A DNA stretch of 64,000 nt from assembly GCF_007625075.1 (NCBI RefSeq), contig NZ_QMIE01000014.1:57715-121714 (forward strand). Reading direction: 5' to 3'. The notes beneath the pieces are model-generated. The model saw only the letters and a program-made list of their open reading frames with translations. It made no database searches and was not told the origin of the DNA. Positions 48,799-56,230 of this stretch are shown here, piece after piece. The stretch's first letter is position 1. The number at the start of each line of letters is the position of its first letter. A program made the translations under genes and the position numbers. Source of the DNA: Oceanidesulfovibrio indonesiensis. GTDB lineage: Bacteria > Desulfobacterota > Desulfovibrionia > Desulfovibrionales > Desulfovibrionaceae.

Positions 48799-49572
48799 AT
48801 GATTCGGAGTCGTCTGGTTCTCGTGTGTCTCATGCTTCTGGTTCTGGCGGCGAGTGCATCGTGCAAGAGCGTTCAGGGAAGAGTCTACCGCGATATGGCC
48901 AACAGCGCCTATTACGGCAGCGAGGACGTGCCCCGGGCGATTCAACTGTACGAGCAGGCGGCGCGCTACGGCGATCCCGAAGCGCAGTACAGGCTCGGCA
49001 TGCTCTTTCTTGAGGGAGAGAACGCGCCGCAGGATACGAGGCGGGGCCTCAGCCTTGTGGAGAGTGCAGCGAGACAGGGGTACGCGCCTGCGGAACGCTC
49101 TTTGGGGCTCCTGCATCTCGGCGGGCTCCGAGGCGTGTCCCGAGATCTTTCCAAAGCAGAATCTTATCTGACAAGCGCTGCACGCAAAAACGACGTCTAC
49201 GCTATGCTCGCACTGGGGCGTCTCTATTCCGCGCACAAGGAGAAGCAGGACTTTCAGGCGGCGGCGCGGTGGTACGCTGCGGCCAGGCGCATCGATCCAC
49301 GTGTGGATTCAAAACTTGAGGATCCGCAGTACATCAGCAAAACCGTAGTTCTCGTGAAGGAGCGCAAACCCGCGGCCGGGAATGCGCTCGTGGTCGAGGT
49401 GCAAAGAACGCTCGCCCGGCTCGGCTATGATCCGGGTCCGGCCGACGGCATTGCCGGCAAGCGAACCATCCGCGCCGTAAAAAAGTTCCAGAAGGACCAT
49501 GGCCTGGAAGGGAACGGAAAAATAGACGACAACTTGCTGTCCGCCCTGGAAGATGCGGAGCGCGCACGATAG
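48799..49572 (+). CDS. Sel1-repeat lipoprotein with peptidoglycan-binding domain
   Basis: A 257-residue predicted lipoprotein. Signal peptide with Cys at about 22 (ASASC), then several Sel1-type repeats (about residues 35-165: DVPRAIQLYEQAARYGDPEAQYRLGMLFLEG, GLSLVESAARQGYAPAERSLGLLHLGG, DLSKAESYLTSAARKNDVYAMLALGRLY), and a C-terminal PG_binding_1 domain (about residues 195-255: VVEVQRTLARLGYDPGPADGIAGKRTIRAVKKFQKDHGL). It probably tethers a protein complex to the cell wall from the outer membrane. First gene of a four-gene lipoprotein cluster. RBS GGGGAGGGGG. Confidence 0.85.
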   Translation: MIRSRLVLVCLMLLVLAASASCKSVQGRVYRDMANSAYYGSEDVPRAIQLYEQAARYGDPEAQYRLGMLFLEGENAPQDTRRGLSLVESAARQGYAPAERSLGLLHLGGLRGVSRDLSKAESYLTSAARKNDVYAMLALGRLYSAHKEKQDFQAAARWYAAARRIDPRVDSKLEDPQYISKTVVLVKERKPAAGNALVVEVQRTLARLGYDPGPADGIAGKRTIRAVKKFQKDHGLEGNGKIDDNLLSALEDAERAR

Positions 49573-49582
49573 GAGGATAGCG

Positions 49583-50023
49583 ATGCGAGCGACGATTCGG
49601 AATTTCCGGTCTGCCTTGCTCAACATGCTCCACGTTGCAGGCCTATGTGTGATTCTCAGCGTCAATGCAGCCTGTCCTGTGATGTTTGATGTTGCGCCCA
49701 AGGAACAAGGGTTGTGTCGGGCGAATCCGATCAAATGCACCGAGAATGACATAGCCGAGGTCAAAAATAATATCGGGGTGGCGGAACGCTATGTCAAGCG
49801 CCATGAAGAGTCGGTCCGGGTGTTTGGCGCGCCTGACTGCGACGATCCCTGGTGCGAAGAGCAAATGCTCAAGCACTCGAAAAAAGTGGACGAGGGGCGT
49901 GAGGTTCTTGCCCAGGAGACAAAGAAATTGCGGGAGCTGGAACGCAAACTGGCGGATCTGCAGCGGGGGGCCGACGGAAGCAACGGCGGCGGAGGGAGTT
50001 CCGGCGGGGGCTCCGGTCATTGA
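49583..50023 (+). CDS. Small coiled-coil lipoprotein, copy 1 of a tandem family
   Basis: A 146-residue secreted protein of unknown function. Signal peptide ends VNAAC (Cys at about 31, imperfect lipobox). The mature part has a first Cys pair (CRANPIKC), a helix, a second pair (DCDDPWC), a second long helix rich in Lys/Glu/Arg (REVLAQETKKLRELERKLADLQ) and a Gly/Ser-rich tail ending in His (GGGGSSGGGSGH). The AGGAGG RBS is excellent. It starts 10 bp after the Sel1/PG-binding gene. Homologous to the next two genes. Confidence 0.8.
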   Translation: MRATIRNFRSALLNMLHVAGLCVILSVNAACPVMFDVAPKEQGLCRANPIKCTENDIAEVKNNIGVAERYVKRHEESVRVFGAPDCDDPWCEEQMLKHSKKVDEGREVLAQETKKLRELERKLADLQRGADGSNGGGGSSGGGSGH

Positions 50024-50110
50024 GGCGACCGAAATTATATCGATTGTGGCACTACGCCACTCCGTGCACCAATGTAATGCGACATCGTTCGCGGATCTGC
50101 GGGGGAAAGC

Positions 50111-50578
50111 ATGAACACCCACTGTGTTTCGCGTTCAGCCTTGAATCGTTTCTCTCGAATTGGTTTCATTATCGCACTGGTCTGTATCGCCTGCGCTTGC
50201 GTCTCGTGCGCATTTGATGATTACTCGTATGAGCAGGAAGCCAGGGACATGGAATACAGGGACAGCTGGTGCCGTTCGCATCCTGTTGAGTGCCTGAAAT
50301 CGGATATTTCCGGACTCAAAGAAGCTCTGTCCGAGAATGAAAGAAAAGCCGGGGAGTGGGAAGAACTGGCCCGCATCGCAGCGGCGCCAGACTGTGATCT
50401 CGGAGATTGTGCAGAGGCATACGCCCGGCGTTCAGAGCGAGCTGAAAGCTACCGCGAAGTTGTGGCCCAGCAGAAAAAGCAACTGCGGGAGATGGAGCGC
50501 AAGCTGGAGCAGATGCAACGAAGCTCTGATGGCCACGACGGTGGCGGAGGTAGTTCCGGCGGGGGCTCCAGCCATTGA
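50111..50578 (+). CDS. Small coiled-coil lipoprotein, copy 2 of a tandem family
   Basis: A 155-residue secreted protein, clearly paralogous to its neighbours. Signal peptide with several Cys near its end (IACACVSC), so the exact lipid-bearing Cys is uncertain (likely about residue 33). The mature part has CRSHPVEC, helix 1, CDLGDC, helix 2 with EVVAQQKKQLREMERKLEQMQR, and tail GGGGSSGGGSSH. The second half shares long stretches with copy 3 (IAAAPDCDLGDCAEAYARR versus IAAAPNCDLGDCAEAYARR). Function unknown. Confidence 0.8.
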   Translation: MNTHCVSRSALNRFSRIGFIIALVCIACACVSCAFDDYSYEQEARDMEYRDSWCRSHPVECLKSDISGLKEALSENERKAGEWEELARIAAAPDCDLGDCAEAYARRSERAESYREVVAQQKKQLREMERKLEQMQRSSDGHDGGGGSSGGGSSH

Positions 50579-50659
50579 ATTGATACACAGCGCAGAATGT
50601 TTCGGTCATGCTGCTCTCGGCGCGTAGCTCAGCTTGCCGCGTGGCCATGCTTATGACGT

Positions 50660-50693
50660 TGAGCACAATAATGGTTAACACTGCGCGTGCTCA
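50660..50693. promoter_or_regulatory. Inverted repeat between lipoprotein copies 2 and 3
   Basis: TGAGCAC (50660-50666) and GTGCTCA (50687-50693) are perfect inverses, 20 bp apart, in the 203-bp gap. This gap is longer than the others in the cluster and could hold a separate promoter for copy 3. No clear -35/-10 pair is seen. Confidence 0.3.
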
Positions 50694-50781
50694 GTAATAA
50701 CAGATAAGAGTCATATCGAGTGGGGCCAACGTCACGACATATACATTCAACGCTGTATAGCTCACGGATATTGGGAGAGAA

Positions 50782-51264
50782 ATGAATAAGCATTGTATGT
50801 CTCGTTGGATTTCAATTCGCTCATCACGGATTGTCATCCTTTTTGCGCTGTTCTGCATCGCCTGCGCAGGCGCTTCGTGTGCTACTCTAGATCCGTTTGA
50901 TTCAGATTATGAGCTCAAGCGGGAAACCTGGAAAATGGAAAACAGGGAACGTTTGCGCCGTACGAATCCCGCGGAAGCGCTAAAGAAGGATATTGCCGAG
51001 CTCAAAAGCCGGATAACCGAGACCGAGAAACGGGTCGAAGAATGGGATAAGTTGGCTCAGATAGCGGCGGCTCCAAACTGCGATCTCGGCGATTGTGCAG
51101 AGGCATACGCCAGACGTTTGGACCGAGCTGATTTTTATCGAGATGCAGTAGCGCATCAGAAAATGGAGTTGCGGGAGATGGAGCGCAAGCTTGATCAGTT
51201 GCAGCGAAGCTCCGACGGCAGCAGCGGCGGCGGTTCCGGTGGAGGCTCCGGAGGCAGCCACTAG
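50782..51264 (+). CDS. Small coiled-coil lipoprotein, copy 3 of a tandem family
   Basis: A 160-residue secreted protein, the closest relative of copy 2. Signal peptide ends AGASC (Cys at about 33). The first Cys pair of the family is lost (RRTNPAEA instead of C...C), the second (CDLGDC) is kept. Then helix 2 with DAVAHQKMELREMERKLDQLQR and tail GGGSGGGSGGSH. The RBS GGGAGAGA lies 6 bp before the ATG. A hairpin terminator follows 33 bp after the stop. Function unknown. Confidence 0.8.
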   Translation: MNKHCMSRWISIRSSRIVILFALFCIACAGASCATLDPFDSDYELKRETWKMENRERLRRTNPAEALKKDIAELKSRITETEKRVEEWDKLAQIAAAPNCDLGDCAEAYARRLDRADFYRDAVAHQKMELREMERKLDQLQRSSDGSSGGGSGGGSGGSH

Positions 51265-51297
51265 GATTCGCGGCCATTCCCTGCAAGAGCTTGTCGC

Positions 51298-51327
51298 GGC
51301 GGCTCGGTTCTTCCGGGCCGCCTTTTT
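51298..51327 (+). terminator. Rho-independent terminator closing the lipoprotein cluster
   Basis: GGCGGC (51298-51303) pairs with GCCGCC (51317-51322) across a 13-nt loop; TTTTT follows (51323-51327). Confidence 0.8.
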
Positions 51328-51479
51328 CGTGCAGCCACGGTCCGGAAAGGGCCGCTCGCCGACTCCGTGTTGACTTCCGCAGGGGCCTCGGCCCATAAAC
51401 ACGGAGCATGGCAGCCGGGTAAGCCTGATTTGCGCGGGATGCACATGTTGCCGCCATCGTATTCAACGCACCAGTTTCT

Positions 51480-52775
51480 ATGGGATACACCAGCCTCGTC
51501 ATTCAGCTCGCCCGATTCGGCGACCTCGTGCAGAGCGCGCGCCTCGTGCGCAGTCTGTCCTGTCCCGGCGCTGCGGTGCATGTGGCCTGCGACGCTTCCC
51601 TGGCCGAAATCGCAGGGCTTCTGTATCCGCAGGCGACCATCCATCCTGTGCGAGCCCATGGCGGGCAGGGGAATCCGGGGGAGCTCCTCGCTGCCAACAG
51701 CGAGGCATTCGAGAAGCTGCGCGCCATCGCTCCGGATGCCGTCTATAATCTCAATTTTTCCGGACTCAACTACGCCCTGGCCTCTCTGTTCCCGGAGGGC
51801 ACGGTGCATGGATACTTCGTCCATGAAGGCCAGCGGCTCAAGGATCCGTGGCCGCAACTCGGGTTTCGGCTTTCCGGCAGGCGGCCCCAGGCGCCGTGCA
51901 ACCTGGTGGATTTGTGGGCGCACTTCACCAATGCTCCAATTGCGCCGGAGACGGTTTTTCCGGCTGCGCGGTTCGACGGTGCGGACCCCGGCGGCCTCGG
52001 CGTGGTGCTCGCCGGCCGCCATTCCAGGCGCTCCCTGCCGGCCGAGGTGCTCGCGCCCATGGCGGCGGCGGCGCTGGACGGCATTGCCTCCCGCAGCGGG
52101 CAAGGCAGAGCGAAAAAAGTGTACCTGCTGGGCACGAAAGCCGAAAAGCCCCTGGCCAAGTCGTTCCTGCGCGCCTCCTCGCCTCGTCTTGCAGAACGGG
52201 TGGAGGACCACACCGGCGGCATGGATCTGCCCGGTCTTGCCGATTTCCTGCGTGGGCTGGACCTGGTTCTCACGCCGGACACCGGAACCATGCACCTGGC
52301 AGCGGCGCTGGGCACGCCGGTGATGGCCTGCTTTCTGTCCTCGGCCTGGACGTGGGAGACTGGACCTTACGGCGCCGGCCATCTCGTGTGGCAGAGCGCT
52401 CCGCCGTGCGCTCCGTGTCTGGAGGCGCAACCGTGCCCCAACGATATGGAGTGCCTGGAGTTGTTCCGGGCCCCGAGGTTCCTGAAAAATGTGGTCGCCG
52501 CGGCGGCCGGCAAGAACGTGCGGCCCGAGGAGTTGCCGGAATCCCTCCTTTTGCTGCGCGGGGATCAGGACGCCTTCGGCCAGTCATTCGAAGTCCTGGC
52601 GGGCAATGACCCGTACGCAGCTGAGCGGTACGCGCTACGGCGAGAAATCGCCTTGCTGCGCGGGGTGGCGATCGAGCCTTCCCATGCGCAGGCGCCGCTG
52701 CTGACAGAGCAACTGACCCGGCTGCTGTATCGTGAACAGGACTGGATGCTGCCGCCATGGCACGATAGAGCCTGA
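51480..52775 (+). CDS. Glycosyltransferase family 9 (heptosyltransferase-like)
   Basis: A 431-residue GT-B enzyme of the GT9/ADP-heptose transferase type, usually adding heptose to lipopolysaccharide core or other glycans. Seen: IQLARFGDLVQSARLVRSL at the N-terminus, the C-lobe GMDLPGLADFLRGLDLVLTPDTGTMHLAAALGTPVM (about residues 243-280), and WTWETGPYG. The last 100 residues, with Cys-rich APPCAPCLEAQPCPNDMEC, are an extension. A four-Cys cluster is common in this GT9 subset. First of three co-directional genes. Confidence 0.88.
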   Translation: MGYTSLVIQLARFGDLVQSARLVRSLSCPGAAVHVACDASLAEIAGLLYPQATIHPVRAHGGQGNPGELLAANSEAFEKLRAIAPDAVYNLNFSGLNYALASLFPEGTVHGYFVHEGQRLKDPWPQLGFRLSGRRPQAPCNLVDLWAHFTNAPIAPETVFPAARFDGADPGGLGVVLAGRHSRRSLPAEVLAPMAAAALDGIASRSGQGRAKKVYLLGTKAEKPLAKSFLRASSPRLAERVEDHTGGMDLPGLADFLRGLDLVLTPDTGTMHLAAALGTPVMACFLSSAWTWETGPYGAGHLVWQSAPPCAPCLEAQPCPNDMECLELFRAPRFLKNVVAAAAGKNVRPEELPESLLLLRGDQDAFGQSFEVLAGNDPYAAERYALRREIALLRGVAIEPSHAQAPLLTEQLTRLLYREQDWMLPPWHDRA

Positions 52776-52806
52776 TTTTTCCGATAGTGGATCCGAAAGG
52801 AGAGAC

Positions 52807-54102
52807 ATGAACGCACCGATCCCATTGCGCATCCTGGTCGTCCAGCCATTGTACGGCGGGTCGCTCACCGTGGGCCGCTACGCCGTGTCCGCTCTGCGAG
52901 AGCTGGGGCATGTGGTGGAAGTGTTTGAGGGCCCGGCTTTCAACGGCTCCTTCAACGCGCTCAAATCCATGCGCATCGGCTCGGACCGCCTGGACGCCCT
53001 GGAAAGCTCGTTCCTGCAGATCGTGTCCCAGGCCGTGCTGGCCCAGGCCGAAGCCTTCGAGCCGGACTTGGTACTCGCCCCGGCCCAGGCTCCGCTCTCC
53101 CGCCAGGCATTGAGCCGGCTGCGCCGCGACGGCGTGCTCACGGCCATGTGGTTCGTGGAGGACTACAACCTCTTCACCTACTGGAAAGGGTTCGCTCCGC
53201 ATTACGACGTTTTCGCCGTGATCCAGAAGGAGCCGTTCCTTTCCCACTTGGCGGAGATCGGCGTGCGAAACGCCCTCTACCTGCCGCTTGCCGGGCTGGA
53301 GTCCTTCCACCGGCCGATGGAGTTGGACAGCGTGGAGAAGCGCAAATACGGCGCGGACATATCGTTCCTCGGCGCCGGGTATCCCAACCGCCGTGTCGCC
53401 TTCCGTCAGTTGCTGAATTACGACTTCAGGATTTGGGGCAGCGACTGGGAGGGCGACCCGCTTCTGGCCACGCGGCTGCAACGCGCCGGCGAGCGCATTG
53501 AGCCGGAGGAGGCCGTCAAAATTTTCGCGGCCAGCAGGATCAATCTGAACCTCCATTCCAGCGTGCGCCCTGACCCGCCGGTGGGGCGGGGAGACTTCGT
53601 CAATCCCCGGACATTCGAACTGGCGTGCTGCGGCGCCTTCCAGCTCGTGGATGAACGGTCTCTGCTCGGCGAGTGCTTTGCCGAGGACGAGCTTGCGACG
53701 TTCACGGACATGGAATCGCTCACCACGGCCATCGACCATTACCTTGCCCACCCCGAAGAGCGCAGCGCCATGGCGGAAAAGGCCAGACGCCGCGCCCTGG
53801 ACGAGCACACCTACACAGCCCGCATGCGTTCGCTGCTCGCATTCATCGACGAACGGTTTCCCGGCCGGCTCGGGAGTTCTCGGGGGCAGGCGCTGGAAGC
53901 GTGGTCCAAGGCGCTGCCGGAGTCCATGCGCGGCGAAGTGCTCGCGTTGCTTGAACGCCTTCAGCTTTCCAGGGACGCATCCTTCAAGGACCTGGTGTGG
54001 CGGCTTCGGCAACAGCAAGGCGCGCTATCCGGCGTGGAGACGGCGATTCTCTTTCTGGATGAATGGCAGAAGCAGTATGGCGTGCAGAAGCATGTCGGAT
54101 AA
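52807..54102 (+). CDS. CgeB-like glycosyltransferase
   Basis: A 431-residue GT-B protein of the CgeB/DUF3880 family. Seen: an N-lobe with ILVVQPLYGGSLTVGRYAVSALRELGHVVEVF, the middle VLTAMWFVEDYNLFTYWKGFAPHYDVFAVIQKE (about residues 111-143), and a C-lobe typical of spore-coat/CgeB proteins: RINLNLHSSVR...NPRTFELACCGAFQLVD (about residues 246-282) and EERSAMAEKARRRALDEHTY. Sugar donor and acceptor are unknown. RBS AAAGGAGA. It lies between a GT9 gene and an adenylate-forming protein gene. Confidence 0.87.
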   Translation: MNAPIPLRILVVQPLYGGSLTVGRYAVSALRELGHVVEVFEGPAFNGSFNALKSMRIGSDRLDALESSFLQIVSQAVLAQAEAFEPDLVLAPAQAPLSRQALSRLRRDGVLTAMWFVEDYNLFTYWKGFAPHYDVFAVIQKEPFLSHLAEIGVRNALYLPLAGLESFHRPMELDSVEKRKYGADISFLGAGYPNRRVAFRQLLNYDFRIWGSDWEGDPLLATRLQRAGERIEPEEAVKIFAASRINLNLHSSVRPDPPVGRGDFVNPRTFELACCGAFQLVDERSLLGECFAEDELATFTDMESLTTAIDHYLAHPEERSAMAEKARRRALDEHTYTARMRSLLAFIDERFPGRLGSSRGQALEAWSKALPESMRGEVLALLERLQLSRDASFKDLVWRLRQQQGALSGVETAILFLDEWQKQYGVQKHVG

Positions 54103-54144
54103 CGATTCGCTGCCGGGCAAAACGATTTTGCAAAGGAGTGGGCT

Positions 54145-55407
54145 GTGAGCATCACGCGTGAGGAAAGCTGCTGGAGCGATGTGGAGTGCTTATCCCCGGA
54201 AGAGCGCGACGCAGCGAAGTGGGCGCGGTGCCGGGACGTCATGGCCCATGGCTGGTCCGAATCGGCCGAGGTGCGCGAGCGTATGGAAGCGTCCGGTCTT
54301 GTGCCGGGCGATCTGCAATCGCCCGAGGATTATGCGAAACTGCCGCCTCTCTCCAAGAAACAGCTCATCATCTTGCAGCAGGACAAGGGGATCGCGCATC
54401 TTCTTGCCGTGGACCCCGGCGCGCTTTCGCGCATCTACATGTCGCCCGGTCCCATATTCGACCCGGAGGGCCGCGAGCAGGACTACTGGGGCTGGACCGC
54501 CGCGTTTCATGCCGCAGGTTTTCGCGCCGGCGACCTTGTGCAGATGACCTTCGGCTATCATCTGACGCCTGCCGGGCTGATGCTGGAGGAGCCGTTGCGG
54601 GAGATAGGCTGCGCCGTGGTGCCTGCCGGACCGGGCAACACGGACGTGCAGATCGACCTCATGACGCGGCTTCCGGTTACCGGGTTCGTGGGCATGGCCA
54701 GCTATCTCAAGGTCATCAAGGACAAGGCCGTGTCCAAAGGATTGGACCCGCGAAAAGATTTCCGTCTCGATGTCGCGTTCGTGGCTGCCGAACGGTTGCC
54801 CGAAAGCCTGCGCCAGGAGCTCGAGGACGCCTTCGGCATGCGCGTGCGGCAAGGCTACGGCACTGCCGATCTGGGCTGCGCAGCGTATGAGTGCAGAGAA
54901 CTCACGGGCATGCACGTATCCCCGCGCTGCTGGGTGGAGATCTGCGACCCGGACACGGGTCAACCCGTGCCTCCAGGCGAGGTGGGCGAGGTGGTGGTGA
55001 CCCCCTTCATCCGGGCGTATCCGCTGCTGCGGCTGGCCACCGGCGACCTGTCCAGAATAGTGGACGAGCAGTGCCCCTGCGGCAGGACCTCGCCGCGTCT
55101 GGCTGGCATTCTGGGCCGGGCGGACGACACCACCAAGGTCAGGGGCCAGTTCCTCTACCCGCACCAGATTCAGGAAGTAGTGGCGCGGTTCGAGCAGGTT
55201 GCCCGCTGGCAGCTTGTGGTGGGCAACCAAGGCGGTCGCGAGACCGTGCTGATGCGGCTCTACATGCCCGAAGGCGAAGTGGACCAAGCCGAGTTCCTGG
55301 CGCGGTTCCAGGCCCTGTGCAAGCTGCGGCCGGCCGTGGCGATCGTGCGCGACTCCGAAGCCCTGCCGGCAGACGCACCGCGGGTGCGCGATGAACGGAC
55401 GTACTAG
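54145..55407 (+). CDS. PaaK-like adenylate-forming protein with atypical P-loop
   Basis: A 420-residue member of the phenylacetate-CoA ligase-like ANL family. GTG start after AAAGGAG. Retained: a family start with WARCRDVMAHGWSESAEVRERM, an A5-like GYGTADLGCAAYEC (about residues 238-251), PLLRLATGDLSRI (about residues 293-305) and a C-terminal domain with RGQFLYPHQIQEV. Changed: the phosphate-binding A3 loop SSGTTGxP is replaced by MSPGPIFDPEG (about residues 101-111), lacking the Thr/Gly-rich core. It may use a different ATP grip or act without full ligase activity. The substrate may be a carboxylate for a glycan (inference from the glycosyltransferase neighbours). Confidence 0.82.
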   Translation: MSITREESCWSDVECLSPEERDAAKWARCRDVMAHGWSESAEVRERMEASGLVPGDLQSPEDYAKLPPLSKKQLIILQQDKGIAHLLAVDPGALSRIYMSPGPIFDPEGREQDYWGWTAAFHAAGFRAGDLVQMTFGYHLTPAGLMLEEPLREIGCAVVPAGPGNTDVQIDLMTRLPVTGFVGMASYLKVIKDKAVSKGLDPRKDFRLDVAFVAAERLPESLRQELEDAFGMRVRQGYGTADLGCAAYECRELTGMHVSPRCWVEICDPDTGQPVPPGEVGEVVVTPFIRAYPLLRLATGDLSRIVDEQCPCGRTSPRLAGILGRADDTTKVRGQFLYPHQIQEVVARFEQVARWQLVVGNQGGRETVLMRLYMPEGEVDQAEFLARFQALCKLRPAVAIVRDSEALPADAPRVRDERTY

Positions 55408-55497
55408 ATTTCAGGGAGCATTCACGGCGGCCAGGGGAGTGCGTCTCTGGCCTATGTTTGTGTGAATCGCCGAGGGATTGGGGCGGTTTCAAAAGAA

Positions 55498-55532
55498 AAA
55501 AATCCCCCGGCCGCAATGGTCGGAGGATTTTT
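55498..55532. terminator. Bidirectional terminator between ligase-like gene and HesB-like gene
   Basis: AAAAATCCCCCGGCC (55498-55512) and GGTCGGAGGATTTTT (55518-55532) form a 15-bp stem with one mismatch and one G-T pair. On the minus strand it is followed by T runs, so it can stop both the convergent ligase-like gene and the HesB-like gene. Confidence 0.85.
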
Positions 55533-55553
55533 ATGTCGAACTATCTGCAGGGG

Positions 55554-55868
55554 CTAGCCGCAACCGCCGGAGCCGCAACTGGTGCTGCAGGAACCGCCGC
55601 CCAGAGGCATGGCGGAATCCACAGTGAAGCCCATGTAGGAGATATCGATGCTGATGGGTTTGGCCTTTTCGAGCAGGTCTTTTTCGACCACGAACTTGAA
55701 ACCGTTCAACTCGACCACTTCGTCGTTGTCGTTTGGCTCATCCAGAGCCAATGCCAGCCGGGGGCCAGCTCAGCCGCCCGGAGCGAGATACACGCGGATG
55801 GGGCTCTTCTCCTTGTCGGCGAAGTAGGCCTCCAGTTCCTTCATTGCGTTATCGGAAACGTTAACCAT
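55554..55868 (-). CDS. HesB/IscA-like selenoprotein (TGA codon 33 read as Sec)
   Basis: A 104-residue HesB/IscA-like protein with an in-frame TGA at codon 33 (55770-55772), exactly where the paralogue at 56228-56545 has Cys33. Reading through gives a product about 81% identical to that paralogue, colinear from Met1 to the Cys-rich end CSTSCGSGGCG (Cys 94, 98, 103). The start has RBS GGAGG at 5-6 bp. A SECIS-like hairpin follows the TGA. Synonymous changes and conserved reading frame on both sides speak against a pseudogene. A-type proteins carry or transfer Fe-S clusters; HesB-like selenoproteins are a recognised prokaryotic selenoprotein family. Sec needs selA/B/C/D, none of which is in the window. 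Confidence 0.87.
55733..55751 (-). promoter_or_regulatory. SECIS-like hairpin downstream of the in-frame TGA
   Basis: On the minus strand TTGGCTC pairs with GAGCCAA (7 bp) over a 5-nt loop TGGAT that has the GG typical of bacterial SECIS loops. The stem starts 18 nt after the TGA, the usual distance for SelB recognition. Confidence 0.7.
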
Positions 55869-55901
55869 TGAGTCCTCCGTGCATATGTTTTCCTGGTCGG
55901 A

Positions 55902-55936
55902 GAGGTAGACCTAAGGACCTCCTGGAGGGTTGTCAA
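55902..55936 (-). promoter_or_regulatory. Promoter candidate for the HesB-like selenoprotein gene
   Basis: Minus strand TTGACA (55931-55936), 17-bp spacer, TAGGTC (55908-55913), about 40 bp before the start codon. The paralogue has the same layout (TTGACA, 17 bp, TAGCTT). Confidence 0.5.
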
Positions 55937-56171
55937 ATAAATTTCGGCCCAATGGCACAGGCTTCAAAGAAGCGTTATCCCACAAACAAAAACAATGCGA
56001 CTGAATTCGATCGGTTAAGGTTGAAATGCGGCGACGATGCCAGGCCTGAACAAATTCAAGCGGCAAATAGTCCGAACAGACATCTATTCATGTTTCTTAT
56101 GCGATGTATTGGCGAGGCTGCGGAAGGGGCGCCGGCTGCAGAGAATTCAGCCTGACTCGGAATGATGGGCT
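55937..56171. other. Gene-free stretch between the two HesB-like genes
   Basis: About 235 bp, of lower G+C in its middle, with no supported gene. A frame at 55868-56155 on the plus strand has no RBS and runs over the selenoprotein promoter. Confidence 0.4.
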
Positions 56172-56205
56172 AAAAAAATCCCCGACCAGAGGACTGACCG
56201 GGGAT
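56172..56205 (-). terminator. Terminator of the Cys-type HesB-like gene
   Basis: A 12-bp stem (ATCCCCGACCAG 56178-56189 with CTGACCGGGGAT 56194-56205, two G-T pairs) with 4-nt loop; on the minus strand it is followed by seven T. Confidence 0.88.
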
Positions 56206-56212
56206 GCATAGG

Positions 56213-56230
56213 TATTGCAACAGCCTGTTA
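56213..56230 (-). repeat. Core of the TTAACAGGCTGTTG repeat at the HesB-like gene end
   Basis: Minus strand GGTTAACAGGCTGTTGCAATA shares 14 bp (TTAACAGGCTGTTG) with the repeat at 39797, again beginning at a stop codon. Only this core is present, so it may be a short relic or chance. Confidence 0.35.

Noticed and set aside
55554..55751. A short 65-residue HesB-like protein starting at an internal Met
   Set aside because: It lacks an RBS, and homology continues upstream through the TGA in the same frame to a Met with a good RBS.
55770..55772. Reading the TGA in the HesB-like gene as a nonsense mutation or sequencing error
   Set aside because: Frame and protein sequence are conserved on both sides, the TGA falls exactly on the functional Cys, and a SECIS-like hairpin sits at the right distance. 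Not excluded without selABCD data.
55458..55871. 137-codon plus-strand frame over the HesB-like selenoprotein gene
   Set aside because: Antisense to the gene; no RBS. It exists because the opposite strand is coding.
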